From contig NZ_KB910518.1 in assembly GCF_000374185.1 (NCBI RefSeq), forward strand, positions 157,026-221,025: a stretch of DNA of 64,000 bases. The letters are read 5' to 3'. The notes under the pieces are model-generated. The model was not told the DNA's origin and searched no databases. It saw only the letters and a list, made by a program, of their open reading frames with translations. This document shows positions 7,048 through 16,000 of the stretch, piece after piece (within the stretch, counting starts at the first letter, position 1; each line of letters opens with the position of its first letter). The position numbers and the translations under genes are program-made. The stretch is from Paenibacillus sp. HW567. GTDB taxonomy: Bacteria; Bacillota; Bacilli; Paenibacillales; Paenibacillaceae.

Positions 7048-8364
7048 ATGGCTTATTTTGAAACAGTGGGTAAAATCTCTTACGAGGGAAGCAAGTCCAC
7101 TAACCCTTACGCATTCAAATTCTACAATCCCAAAGAAATCGTAGCCGGCAAAACCATGGAGGAGCACCTGAAATTTGCAATGGCTTATTGGCATACATTA
7201 ACTGCTGGCGGTGCCGATCCGTTCGGCGCTGAAACTGCAGTCCGCAGTTGGAACAAGCTGAGCGCACTGGACAAGGCTAAGGCCCGCGCTGAAGCCGCTT
7301 TTGAATTCATGGAGAAGATGGACCTGCAGTACTACTGCTTCCACGATGTGGACATCGCTCCTGAAGGCGCATCTTTGCGTGAGTTCTACAGCAACATCGA
7401 CACCATCGTAGATCTTCTGGAACAAGGCATGAAGGCTTCCGGCAAAAAATTGCTGTGGAACACAGCCAACATGTTCACTAATCCGCGCTATATGCACGGT
7501 GCAGGCTCCACCTGCAACGCTGATGTGTTCGCGCATGCGGCTGCACAGGTAAAGAAAGGTCTGGAAGTCGGCAAACGTCTGGGCGCGGATAACTATGTAT
7601 TCTGGGGTGGCCGTGAAGGCTACGAAACCCTGCTGAATACTGACATGGGCCTTGAGCAGGATAACATTGCCCGCCTGTTCTCTATGGCAGTTGACTATGC
7701 CAAGGAAATCGGCTTCGATGCCCAATTCCTGATCGAACCTAAACCAAAAGAGCCAACCAAACATCAATATGACTTCGATGCAGCAACAACGATTGCGTTC
7801 CTGCAGAAATATAATCTCGATAAGCACTTCAAGCTGAACCTGGAAGCTAACCATGCAACGCTTGCCGGCCATACTTTTGAGCATGAGATTCGTGTAGCCC
7901 GCATCAACGGCATGCTGGGATCGCTTGACGCCAACCAGGGCGATCCGCTTCTGGGCTGGGATACAGACGAATTCCCTGCTAACATCTACGATGCTACACT
8001 GACTCTGTATGAAGTGCTCAAGAACGATGGACTTGGCAAAGGCGGAGTTAACTTCGACTCCAAGGTACGCCGTCCGTCCTTCGAGCCTGAGGATCTGTTC
8101 CTGGCGCACATCTCCGGTATGGACGTATATGCCAAAGGCCTGAAGGTTGCAGCCAAGCTGCTTGAAGACCGCGTATTCGAAAACTTCATTGACAACCGTT
8201 ACAGCAGCTTCACCGAAGGTGTCGGCGCCGACATCGTGTCCGGCAAAGCCACTCTGGCTTCGCTTGCTGACTATGCGCTGAACAATGAGAATCCGCGTCC
8301 GAATGAGTCTGGACGTCAAGAGCTGCTTAGAGCGACATTGAACCAATACATCCTGGCTGAGTAG
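7048..8364 (+). CDS. xylA: Xylose isomerase
   Basis: A 438-residue cytosolic enzyme converting D-xylose to D-xylulose, using two divalent metal ions. The catalytic CFHDVD segment lies near 98-102, the metal-binding [16 protein letters not shown] near 230-245, and [16 protein letters not shown] follows. Length is normal for the class II enzyme. The ATG at 7048 has a strong GAGGAGG site; a longer frame upstream contains the cre site and is not used. Controlled by XylR and probably CcpA. Confidence 0.98.
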   Translation: MAYFETVGKISYEGSKSTNPYAFKFYNPKEIVAGKTMEEHLKFAMAYWHTLTAGGADPFGAETAVRSWNKLSALDKAKARAEAAFEFMEKMDLQYYCFHDVDIAPEGASLREFYSNIDTIVDLLEQGMKASGKKLLWNTANMFTNPRYMHGAGSTCNADVFAHAAAQVKKGLEVGKRLGADNYVFWGGREGYETLLNTDMGLEQDNIARLFSMAVDYAKEIGFDAQFLIEPKPKEPTKHQYDFDAATTIAFLQKYNLDKHFKLNLEANHATLAGHTFEHEIRVARINGMLGSLDANQGDPLLGWDTDEFPANIYDATLTLYEVLKNDGLGKGGVNFDSKVRRPSFEPEDLFLAHISGMDVYAKGLKVAAKLLEDRVFENFIDNRYSSFTEGVGADIVSGKATLASLADYALNNENPRPNESGRQELLRATLNQYILAE

Positions 8365-8418
8365 AAACCAGAGGAAGCGCTGCTTCCCTGATTTAAGCCC
8401 GCACTACATTAATGCAAC

Positions 8419-8459
8419 GGGGGTTGCTGAAGAGAGCATTCTTCGGCAGCCCCTTTTTT
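8419..8459 (+). terminator. Terminator after xylA
   Basis: GGGGTTGCTGAAGA pairs with TCTTCGGCAGCCCC, followed by TTTTTT. It separates xylA from xylB, so xylB needs read-through or its own promoter. Confidence 0.9.
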
Positions 8460-8524
8460 ATTGAATTGAAGAGAATCTGCTTCATATTAAATAAGCCGAT
8501 GCTTTTAAAATTAAATATGAGGAT

Positions 8525-8669
8525 AAGTAGCGGAGGGGAAGTTTGGAACTGTAGGAGCGGTAGCGTCCGCCTTTATGATTGAATTTCTACCGCGATCAGC
8601 GGTTTAAATCAGGAAATTCAATCATAACAGCGGCCGGAAGTCCAAACATTCCCCGCAGTTACGACCAGA
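8525..8669 (+). repeat. 145-bp palindromic dispersed element, copy A
   Basis: This element and copy B (20363-20507, inverted) have the same length and align without gaps. The last 44 bp are identical. Outer arms GGGGAAGTTTGGA and TCCAAACATTCCCC pair imperfectly. A variable 13-bp stem (8575-8587 with 8613-8625) is perfect here, and an inner hairpin ACCGC-GATCA-GCGGT sits between its arms. No open frame or transposase is present. It fills the xylA-xylB gap. Confidence 0.92.
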
Positions 8670-8732
8670 ATCCGAAATAGATCAATCACAAGTTTGGTTT
8701 ATATACTAATTCCAACCTTTAGGAGGTTAACT

Positions 8733-10229
8733 ATGAAATATGTAATCGGTGTCGATCTTGGAACCAGTGCGGTCAAGACTGTATTGGTAGATCAGCAGGG
8801 AAAGGTGGCCTTTGAGCACTCGGAAGCCTATCCGCTCAGCAGACCGCAGCCGAACTGGAGTGAGCAGAATCCTGAGGACTGGGTGAAGGGGACGCTTGAG
8901 AGCCTTCGCCGCCTGATCGAGGTTTCAGGCGTGGACCCTTCGCAGGTAGATGGCATCAGCTTCTCCGGGCAGATGCACGGGCTGGTGCTAGTAGACAAGG
9001 ATGGGAAGGCGCTGCGCCCGGCCATTCTCTGGAATGACACCCGCACTACCGCTCAGTGCCGCAAGATTGAGCAGAAGCTGGGCAAGAGGCTGATCGAAAT
9101 CGCCAGAAACCGTGCGCTGGAAGGCTTCACCCTGCCTAAGATTCTCTGGGTACAGGAGAATGAACCGGAGGTGCTGTCCCAGGCGGAGCTGTTCCTGCTG
9201 CCGAAGGATTATGTGCGTTACCGGCTGACCGGCGATTATGCTATGGATTATTCCGATGCCGCAGGCACGCTGCTGTTGGATGTAGGCTCCAAAACATGGA
9301 GTGCAGAAATCGCCGAAGCCTTCGGCCTGCCGGTCTCGCTCTGTCCGAAGCTCGTAGAGTCCTTTGATCTGACAGGCACGCTGCTGCCTGAGATTGCCAA
9401 AGCCTCCGGTCTGCTTCCTTCCACGAAGGTGTTTGCCGGTGGAGCGGACAATGCCTGCGGAGCGCTCGGCGCCGGTATTCTCGGCGAAGGCCGGACCATG
9501 TGCAGCATTGGCACCTCCGGTGTAGTGCTGTCTTATGAGAGCAACAAGGATCTTAATCTGGAAGGCAAAGTCCATTTCTTCAACCACGGGGAGAAGGATG
9601 CCTATTATATCATGGGGGTTACCCTGGCCGCAGGCTACAGCCTGACCTGGTTCAAGGAAACCTTTGCGGCGGATAAAAGCTTCGACGAGCTGCTGAAGGG
9701 TGTAGATTCCATCCCGGCAGGCAGCGGCGGTCTGCTGTTCACGCCGTACATTGTCGGAGAACGCACTCCGCACCCTGATGCCAATATCCGCGGCAGCTTT
9801 ATCGGTATGGATTCCGGCCATAGCCTGTCGCACTTCACCCGTTCGGTGCTGGAAGGGATTACATTCTCGCTGCGTGAATCCATTGAGATCGTGCGCGAGT
9901 CCGGCAAGGATATAACCGAGATTGTAGCCATCGGCGGCGGAGCCAAGAATGAAGCGTGGCTGCAGATGCAGGCGGATATCTTCAATGCCTCGATCATCAA
10001 GCTGGAGAGTGAGCAAGGGCCGGCAATGGGAGCGGCTATGCTGGCTGCTTACGGCAGCGGCTGGTTTACGTCGCTTGGCGAATGCGCGGATGCCTTCATC
10101 CGTTCTGCGGAGGTGTACACACCGAATGCGCAGCAGGCAGCAGTGTATGATGGATTGTTTGGATTGTACCAGGAAGTCTATGGTCAAACACGGGCATTAA
10201 ATGATAAACTGGCGGAATACCGTAAATAG
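8733..10229 (+). CDS. xylB: Xylulokinase
   Basis: A 498-residue FGGY-family kinase phosphorylating D-xylulose to xylulose 5-phosphate for the pentose phosphate pathway. The N-terminal VIGVDLGTSAVKT phosphate loop, GISFSGQMHGLV near 80 and the C-terminal AIGGGAKNEAWLQMQADI adenosine motif are in order. The ATG at 8733 has an AGGAGG site. Unlike the compact B. subtilis operon, it is separated from xylA by a terminator and a repeat element. Confidence 0.97.
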   Translation: MKYVIGVDLGTSAVKTVLVDQQGKVAFEHSEAYPLSRPQPNWSEQNPEDWVKGTLESLRRLIEVSGVDPSQVDGISFSGQMHGLVLVDKDGKALRPAILWNDTRTTAQCRKIEQKLGKRLIEIARNRALEGFTLPKILWVQENEPEVLSQAELFLLPKDYVRYRLTGDYAMDYSDAAGTLLLDVGSKTWSAEIAEAFGLPVSLCPKLVESFDLTGTLLPEIAKASGLLPSTKVFAGGADNACGALGAGILGEGRTMCSIGTSGVVLSYESNKDLNLEGKVHFFNHGEKDAYYIMGVTLAAGYSLTWFKETFAADKSFDELLKGVDSIPAGSGGLLFTPYIVGERTPHPDANIRGSFIGMDSGHSLSHFTRSVLEGITFSLRESIEIVRESGKDITEIVAIGGGAKNEAWLQMQADIFNASIIKLESEQGPAMGAAMLAAYGSGWFTSLGECADAFIRSAEVYTPNAQQAAVYDGLFGLYQEVYGQTRALNDKLAEYRK

Positions 10230-10265
10230 CTGGAGCCTGGTTCGTCCATGCTCACATCTTGGAAA

Positions 10266-10295
10266 TCCCGGAGAGGCGTTAGCGCCTCTCCGGGA
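10266..10295 (+). terminator. Perfect 13-bp hairpin after xylB
   Basis: TCCCGGAGAGGCG (10266-10278), loop TTAG, CGCCTCTCCGGGA (10283-10295). No T-run follows, so termination would be Rho-type or incomplete; it may instead be a processing or stability element. Confidence 0.6.
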
Positions 10296-10319
10296 TTACG
10301 CCTTAGGGGTTGACCAAAA

Positions 10320-11861
10320 TTGATAAAAGTGCTGATTGTAGATGACGAGCCCAAGCTAAGGGAAGGGATGCGAACGCTGATTCCCTGGGAGGAGCAGGGC
10401 TACACCGTAGTGGCGACAGCAGCGAACGGCTTTGAAGCGCTTGAAAAATTCCATACGTTTAAGCCCAAGCTGATTGTCGCGGATATCCGGATGCCGGGAA
10501 TGGACGGCCTGGAGCTGATCAACGAGCTGCGTAAAGAAAACGCCGACTGCCATGTGCTGATCCTAAGCGGCCATGCCGACTTCGAATATGCCAAACGGGC
10601 GATTTCCTATCATATCGACGGATATTTGCTCAAGCCGGTGGATGAGGATGAACTGGTCTCTTATTTGCAGAATCTGCGCGAGACGATAAGCCGTGAGGAG
10701 CTTTTGAACCAGTTCCAGGCGGATGGCGCTGCACGCAGCAGCGATAATCTGCTGCGCCAGTTGCTGCAGCCGCAGGATGACAGTGCCGACACGGCGGAAG
10801 CTACTGCGGAGCTTGGTCTGGAAGGGCATAGCTGCGAGGTTGTGCTTCTGGAGCTGAAGCACCTCCAGAAGGGTGAAGATGCCCGTGAAGAGCAGGTAAG
10901 GAAACAGCTTGAGCAGTATTGGCAGCAGGAGGACGTGCTGTTCTTCAGCCTGCCGCCATACATGGGACTGCTTCTAAAGGCGCCGCTGCGGGATGAAGCT
11001 GACCGGACAGCCTTATGGGGGAAGCTGAATGAGGTGATCGCTGGGCAGGGTATGGATTTTTATTCCGCTGCCGGCGGTGCCGCCGCCGGACCCGAGGAGG
11101 CGTCCAGGTCGTTCACGGCTGCAAGCCATTTGCTCGACGGAGCCTTTTTGGGCAGAAAGGGCACGATTCTTAGCGGAACTGCGGATGATTGGGCAGAGCC
11201 GCAGATAGAGCCTGAAGAGGAGCTTGATCCCGAACGTGATGTTGAAGTGCAACTGCTGCTGGCGATCGAGACGGGGAACAATGAGGCAATTGCCCCGCTC
11301 GTGGGACAAATTATCCGTAAGCTGGTTGCTGTGAAACGGGAAGAAACCTACATCAAGGATAATCTGATACGGATTGTAAGCAGCACCATCGCCCGTCTGG
11401 AGGCGGTGAACTCGGATATCCGTCCCTTTATAGCGGCGCATGCCTCACCCGTGAGCGAGGTCTACAGCAGCGATTATCTCAGCGATGTCGAGACGGTGGT
11501 ATCGGATTATATGGAGCAAATAGCGAAGCAGATGCACAGCGGGGGACGGGGCAATGAGATCAAGCGGATCACCGATCTGATCCAGCGCCGTTACAATGAG
11601 AACCTGAAGCTCGGGTCGCTTGCGGAAGTATTCAATTACAACAGCGCCTATTTGGGCAAAATGTTCAAGAATCAGGTGGGCGAGCATTTTAACACCTATC
11701 TGGATAAGGTAAGGATAGAGAAGGCGAAGCAGTTTTTGAATCAGGGCATGAAGGTGTATGAAGTGGCCGAAAAGGTCGGCTATATGAATTCGGATTATTT
11801 TAATGCCAAATTCCGCAAATACGTCGGTGTATCTCCAACCGCTTTCCGCAAGGAGCAATAA
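10320..11861 (+). CDS. YesN-type response regulator, receiver plus AraC domain
   Basis: A 513-residue transcription factor: receiver domain (1-120, phospho-acceptor D55 in ADIRMPGMDG), a long middle region, and a C-terminal AraC helix-turn-helix pair ending GYMNSDYFNAKFRKYVGVSPTAF. It should be phosphorylated by the downstream YesM-type kinase and activate the adjacent ABC importer and GH95 genes. The start is TTG with only a weak AGGGG upstream. Confidence 0.93.
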   Translation: MIKVLIVDDEPKLREGMRTLIPWEEQGYTVVATAANGFEALEKFHTFKPKLIVADIRMPGMDGLELINELRKENADCHVLILSGHADFEYAKRAISYHIDGYLLKPVDEDELVSYLQNLRETISREELLNQFQADGAARSSDNLLRQLLQPQDDSADTAEATAELGLEGHSCEVVLLELKHLQKGEDAREEQVRKQLEQYWQQEDVLFFSLPPYMGLLLKAPLRDEADRTALWGKLNEVIAGQGMDFYSAAGGAAAGPEEASRSFTAASHLLDGAFLGRKGTILSGTADDWAEPQIEPEEELDPERDVEVQLLLAIETGNNEAIAPLVGQIIRKLVAVKREETYIKDNLIRIVSSTIARLEAVNSDIRPFIAAHASPVSEVYSSDYLSDVETVVSDYMEQIAKQMHSGGRGNEIKRITDLIQRRYNENLKLGSLAEVFNYNSAYLGKMFKNQVGEHFNTYLDKVRIEKAKQFLNQGMKVYEVAEKVGYMNSDYFNAKFRKYVGVSPTAFRKEQ

Positions 11862-11908
11862 AAAGACCTACTGAAATCCGGTATATATCTGTATAATAAC
11901 AATCAGTA

Positions 11909-11950
11909 CAGGCTGTTCCCCATGCTGCAGCAGATGCGGGGAACGGCCTG
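11909..11950 (+). terminator. Hairpin between regulator and kinase genes
   Basis: CAGGCTGTTCCCC pairs with GGGGAACGGCCTG around a 16-nt loop, followed by TTTG. A TATAAT at 11892-11897 just upstream suggests a possible internal promoter whose transcript would begin in this hairpin, or an attenuator that tunes kinase levels. Confidence 0.45.
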
Positions 11951-12005
11951 TTTGTCCATGATTTGGCTCGAAATACAGAGAGGAGGAGCAGGGATTACAA
12001 CACTG

Positions 12006-13799
12006 GTGCGTTTGATCAACAATATGAAGATGAAGTATAAGCTGATCTTTTTCTACATTATTATAGTAATGATTCCGGTGCTGATCCTGGGAATTACCTT
12101 AATCAGCTATTTTCGCGGAGAGGCCTTAACCAGAGCGATTGAACAGGCAAGCAATAATGTGGCGAAAATTAAGATTCAAATGACGACAAAGCTTCGCGTT
12201 CCCACAGACATTTCGAATCTGCTTTATTTTGACAAGGATCTTGAGAAGCTGGTGAATACGTATTATCCCAATACCCTGGAGCTGACGAAGGCTTATTTGA
12301 ATTACACGGATTTCCAGGATTACATTCTCCAGTACCGTGAGATTTCGAATATCCGCTTATTTATCGACAACCCTACCCTGGTGGATAACATGTCCGTTGC
12401 CCCGCTGACCCCGGAACTGAAGACCAGAATCTGGTATAAAAAGATTATGCAGAGCCCGGGACTCAACTGGATGTATATCCCTGATAAAGAGGCGTACAAT
12501 AACAGTCCCAAAGCTACGATCAATAAGCTCAGTCTGGTCCGGCGGGTGGTGTACCCCGAGTATCAAAGAACGGGAGTGCTGATGGTGCAGGTTGTGCAGG
12601 ATGAGCTGAACCAGATGCTGTACCAGGAGCCGTTTGAGACGATTATTACGGACGAGCAAGGGTACATTGTCGCTGCCAAGGACCCGAAGCTTGTAGGGAG
12701 TACCCTGAATTCTTTTGATATTGGAAAAGATCTAACGGATACCGCCCAAAATGTAATCCGGACAACGGTCAAGGGTAAGGATTCCTATGTGATTGTCGAT
12801 GAAATCAGACCGGCGCTTAGTGTGAGCCGGCTGAAAGTCATATCCGTCTTCGAGACGAAAAGCATCCTGAGCGGGGCATCCAAGGTAAGTCTCCTGGGGC
12901 TGATGATTATCATCGGCGTTCTGCTGATCGCTCTCGTGATGGTCTATGTCATTTCTTTTCTTATGACGAACCGTCTGCTCCGTTTGAGCCGCCAATTAAA
13001 TCAGGTGGCGCTCGGTAATCTGAATGTAGTCTCGCAGATTGACGGTAAGGATGAAATCGGCCAGTTGTCGCGCCAATTCAATTATATGGTGGCGAGCATT
13101 AACCGCCTGCTGTCACAGGTCGTGGAGAGCAACGAGAAGAACAACAAGCTGGAGATTGCGCAAAGAGAGATCAAATTGAAAATGATGGCCAGCCAGATTC
13201 ATCCTCATTTTCTGTTCAATGCGCTGGAGTCCATCCGTATGAATGCCCACTTAAAGGGAGACAAGGAAATCGCCAATATTGTCCGGCTGCTGGGCAAGCT
13301 GATGCGCAAAAATCTGGAGGTAGGCAGAGAGCGTGCACCGATCAAGGAAGAGGTTGAAATGATGCGCTCCTACCTGGAAATTCAGAAGTTCCGCTATGAG
13401 GACAGGCTGGAGTATGACATTGTTTTTGATGCGAAGGCCGCGGATATTTTGATTCCGCCACTGATCATCCAGCCGATGGTCGAGAATTCGGTGGTTCACG
13501 GACTGGAGAATAAAGAAGGAACGGTTCATGTCCATGTCAGCATAACGCTTCATGAGGATGAAGTGCAGGTATGTGTCACGGACGACGGCATCGGCATGAC
13601 AGAGGAGCGGCTGGCGGAGATTATGTCTGTGATTACCCGGGCGGAGGAGGAGCCGCAGGGCCGCATTGGGCTGCGCAACGTTCACCAGCGTCTGGTGATG
13701 TATTACGGGGAGGCGCACGGGCTGAACATATCGAGTGAACAAGGGACGGGAACACGGATTTTCTTCTCCATTCCGAGTGAGCGTGAGCCTAAAGCATAG
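12006..13799 (+). CDS. YesM-type sensor histidine kinase
   Basis: A membrane sensor kinase of about 597 residues: a first helix near 15-35, a roughly 260-residue extracellular dCache-like sensor, a second helix, a HAMP domain, the phospho-acceptor motif QIHPHFLFNALESIR, and a C-terminal ATPase domain (DDGIGM, GRIGLRNVHQRL). It should sense an extracellular sugar or a loaded binding protein and phosphorylate the upstream regulator. The GTG at 12006 is the most likely start, but spacing to AGGAGG is long and another start nearby is possible. Confidence 0.9.
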   Translation: MRLINNMKMKYKLIFFYIIIVMIPVLILGITLISYFRGEALTRAIEQASNNVAKIKIQMTTKLRVPTDISNLLYFDKDLEKLVNTYYPNTLELTKAYLNYTDFQDYILQYREISNIRLFIDNPTLVDNMSVAPLTPELKTRIWYKKIMQSPGLNWMYIPDKEAYNNSPKATINKLSLVRRVVYPEYQRTGVLMVQVVQDELNQMLYQEPFETIITDEQGYIVAAKDPKLVGSTLNSFDIGKDLTDTAQNVIRTTVKGKDSYVIVDEIRPALSVSRLKVISVFETKSILSGASKVSLLGLMIIIGVLLIALVMVYVISFLMTNRLLRLSRQLNQVALGNLNVVSQIDGKDEIGQLSRQFNYMVASINRLLSQVVESNEKNNKLEIAQREIKLKMMASQIHPHFLFNALESIRMNAHLKGDKEIANIVRLLGKLMRKNLEVGRERAPIKEEVEMMRSYLEIQKFRYEDRLEYDIVFDAKAADILIPPLIIQPMVENSVVHGLENKEGTVHVHVSITLHEDEVQVCVTDDGIGMTEERLAEIMSVITRAEEEPQGRIGLRNVHQRLVMYYGEAHGLNISSEQGTGTRIFFSIPSEREPKA

Positions 13800-13906
13800 C
13801 AAATGTAAGCGATGTCTAATTTCCACTGATTTTACGTGAAATCTGTCGGGTATTCTCTCTAAGTGGTGTACGGTATGATATGTGTATACAAAACGAAGGG
13901 GGAATA

Positions 13907-14893
13907 ATGAACGTGAAAGCGCTCACGGAAAATGGTGTTATAGCTAATGAAAGCGTAACCCCCGTCCCACCTGCGAAACGGAATAGTGGATTTTGGAAAA
14001 GCGTACTGCAGCAAAAGTACTTGTATCTGATGTCACTTCCGTTCGTGATCTGGGTCTTTATTTTCAGTTACGTGCCCTTGTGGGGATGGTTGATGGCATT
14101 TCAGAATTATAAACCGGCCAAGTCCTTTGGAGATCAGAAATGGGTAGGGCTTAAAAATTTCAAAGAGCTTTTCCAGGATGAACGTTTCTATCTGGTACTG
14201 AGAAATACGCTGGCTATGAGCGGGCTCGGACTCGTGTTCGGCTTCGTCGTTCCGATATTGTTCGCGGTTATGCTCAACGAGCTGCGGGGAAATGTCTTCA
14301 AAAGAACGGTCCAGACCGTATCCTATCTGCCTCACTTTGTATCCTGGGTCGTTGTAGGCGGGATTGTCTATAAGACACTCGCGATCGACGGAGGGGTTGT
14401 CAACGACATGCTGATGGGGCTGCATATTATTGACGAGCCGATTCAGTTCATGGCGAAGGCTAAAATGTTCTGGGGTGTTGTAACGGTAGCGGATCTTTGG
14501 AAAGAAACCGGTTGGAATGCGATTATCTATTTGGCAGCCATTACAGGTATTGATAAAGAGCTTTACGAAGCTGCAAAAGTAGACGGAGCCGGAAGAATCA
14601 AGCAAATGTTCAATATTACTCTGCCGGGTATCCGCACCACTATTATGGTATTGCTGATTATGTCCATTGGCCATCTGGTCGGAATCGGCTTCGAAAAGCA
14701 GTTCCAGCTTGGCAATAACCTGGTTACCGATTATTCGGAAGTACTGGATTTGTATGCGCTTAAGTACGGGATTCAAATCTCGCGATTCTCCTATGGTACA
14801 GCCATTAGTATGTTCACCTCGGTAGTCAGTGTATTCTTGCTGCTTACAGCCAACGGTCTGATGAAGAAATTCACTAAAGAAAGCATCATGTAA
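13907..14893 (+). CDS. ABC sugar importer permease, LplB type
   Basis: A 328-residue inner-membrane permease with six predicted helices and the cytoplasmic EAA loop (ELYEAAKVDGAGRIKQMFNITLPGI). It pairs with the next gene to form the channel of an oligosaccharide importer; as usual for this family, the ATPase is not encoded here and is probably shared. The start has GAAGGGGG upstream. A cre-like site overlaps the first codons. Confidence 0.95.
   Translation: MNVKALTENGVIANESVTPVPPAKRNSGFWKSVLQQKYLYLMSLPFVIWVFIFSYVPLWGWLMAFQNYKPAKSFGDQKWVGLKNFKELFQDERFYLVLRNTLAMSGLGLVFGFVVPILFAVMLNELRGNVFKRTVQTVSYLPHFVSWVVVGGIVYKTLAIDGGVVNDMLMGLHIIDEPIQFMAKAKMFWGVVTVADLWKETGWNAIIYLAAITGIDKELYEAAKVDGAGRIKQMFNITLPGIRTTIMVLLIMSIGHLVGIGFEKQFQLGNNLVTDYSEVLDLYALKYGIQISRFSYGTAISMFTSVVSVFLLLTANGLMKKFTKESIM
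13914..13927. promoter_or_regulatory. cre-like site inside the permease start
   Basis: TGAAAGCGCTCACG matches the cre consensus at 9 of 10 informative positions and begins 7 nt after the start of the LplB-type gene. CcpA bound there could block elongation under good carbon supply. Confidence 0.5.
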
Positions 14894-14906
14894 GGAGGGG
14901 ATAAGC

Positions 14907-15806
14907 GTGGGAAGCAAAGCTTTTCAAATGTCAAAGTCTGAACGTGCGTTCGACATCTTTCTATACATTTTTCTTGCAATCATAATGATCGTGACTTTAT
15001 ATCCCTTCCTGAACGTATTAGCGATTTCTTTTAATGAATCCACAGATACCGTTCGGGGCGGCATATATATCCTTCCGAGAGTCTGGACCCTTGAAAACTA
15101 TCAGAAAATCTTCAGCTATACAGGGCTGGTTCAAGGCTTCAAAATTTCCATTCTCCGGACTGTAGCCGGTACAGTTCTAGGGCTTATAAGCTCTTCGATG
15201 CTGGCCTTTACACTAAGCCGTCCAGAGTTCAGAGCCAGAAAATTTGTATCGTATTTCCTGGCAATGACGATGTATTTCTCCGGCGGTATGGTGCCTATGT
15301 ACATCCTGATGAGAGATCTCAATTTGATCGGAACGTTCTGGATTTACATTTTGCCGGGTGCAGTTTCTGCCTTTAACGTATTCGTCATCCGCTCCTTTAT
15401 GGACGGGCTGCCTTTCGCCCTGCAGGAATCAGCGAAGCTGGACGGTGCCAATGACTTCGTAATTTATTACAAGATCATCATGCCGCTCTGTATGCCTGTG
15501 CTGGCAACAATCACGTTGTTCCTGGCGGTTGGTCAGTGGAATGAATGGTTCACCACTTACCTGTATAACGGCAATAAGCCGAATCTGACTACGCTCCAGT
15601 ATGAGCTGATGAAGGTGCTGGCAACGACGAACCAAGGCAGTGGCATGGTCAATGCCAATGATATGGCGAAGCAAATGGCGCAAATTTCGCCGGAATCTAT
15701 CAAGATGGCGATTACTATCGTAGTAACCGTACCGATTCTTGTGGTATATCCATTCCTGCAAAAGTATTTTGTGAATGGTATGACCCTGGGAGCTGTTAAG
15801 GCTTAA
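14907..15806 (+). CDS. ABC sugar importer permease, LplC/YtcP type
   Basis: A 299-residue permease with six helices and the EAA loop ALQESAKLDGANDFVIYYKI. It partners the LplB-type permease 13 bp upstream. The GTG start follows AAGGAGGGG. The C-terminal FVNGMTLGAVKA ending is typical of the family. Confidence 0.95.
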   Translation: MGSKAFQMSKSERAFDIFLYIFLAIIMIVTLYPFLNVLAISFNESTDTVRGGIYILPRVWTLENYQKIFSYTGLVQGFKISILRTVAGTVLGLISSSMLAFTLSRPEFRARKFVSYFLAMTMYFSGGMVPMYILMRDLNLIGTFWIYILPGAVSAFNVFVIRSFMDGLPFALQESAKLDGANDFVIYYKIIMPLCMPVLATITLFLAVGQWNEWFTTYLYNGNKPNLTTLQYELMKVLATTNQGSGMVNANDMAKQMAQISPESIKMAITIVVTVPILVVYPFLQKYFVNGMTLGAVKA

Positions 15807-15819
15807 GATGTGAGGCAGA

Positions 15820-15872
15820 CGGGAAGGGAGTACTGTTCTGGTTCAGCCCTGGCTGGATCAGAGGTATTCCCG
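15820..15872 (+). promoter_or_regulatory. Long hairpin between permease and binding-protein genes
   Basis: CGGGAAGGGAGTAC pairs imperfectly with GTATTCCCG, with a nested TCAGCC/GGCTG(G) stem. It lacks a T-run. Such hairpins between importer genes often let the binding-protein message reach higher levels than the permease message. Confidence 0.45.
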
Positions 15873-15920
15873 CCCAATTTCTTCCGGAGCATTGAGTTGA
15901 ATTTATTTTTATAATGGTTT

Positions 15921-15934
15921 TGCAAGCGTTGTCA
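15921..15934. promoter_or_regulatory. cre-like site upstream of the binding-protein gene
   Basis: TGCAAGCGTTGTCA matches the cre consensus at 9 of 10 informative positions, 67 bp before the lipoprotein start. Confidence 0.55.
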
Positions 15935-16000
15935 ATGGTATATTCAGGACTATCCTGATATGCATAGATGAATTACACAATTTTACAAGGGGGATACACA

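Noticed and set aside
7198..8346. 382-codon minus-strand frame opposite xylA
   Set aside because: It is the antisense of a highly conserved enzyme, has Cys/Phe-rich unusual composition and no ribosome site.
8988..10187. 399-codon minus-strand frame opposite xylB
   Set aside because: Antisense shadow of xylB with no start signal or known motif.
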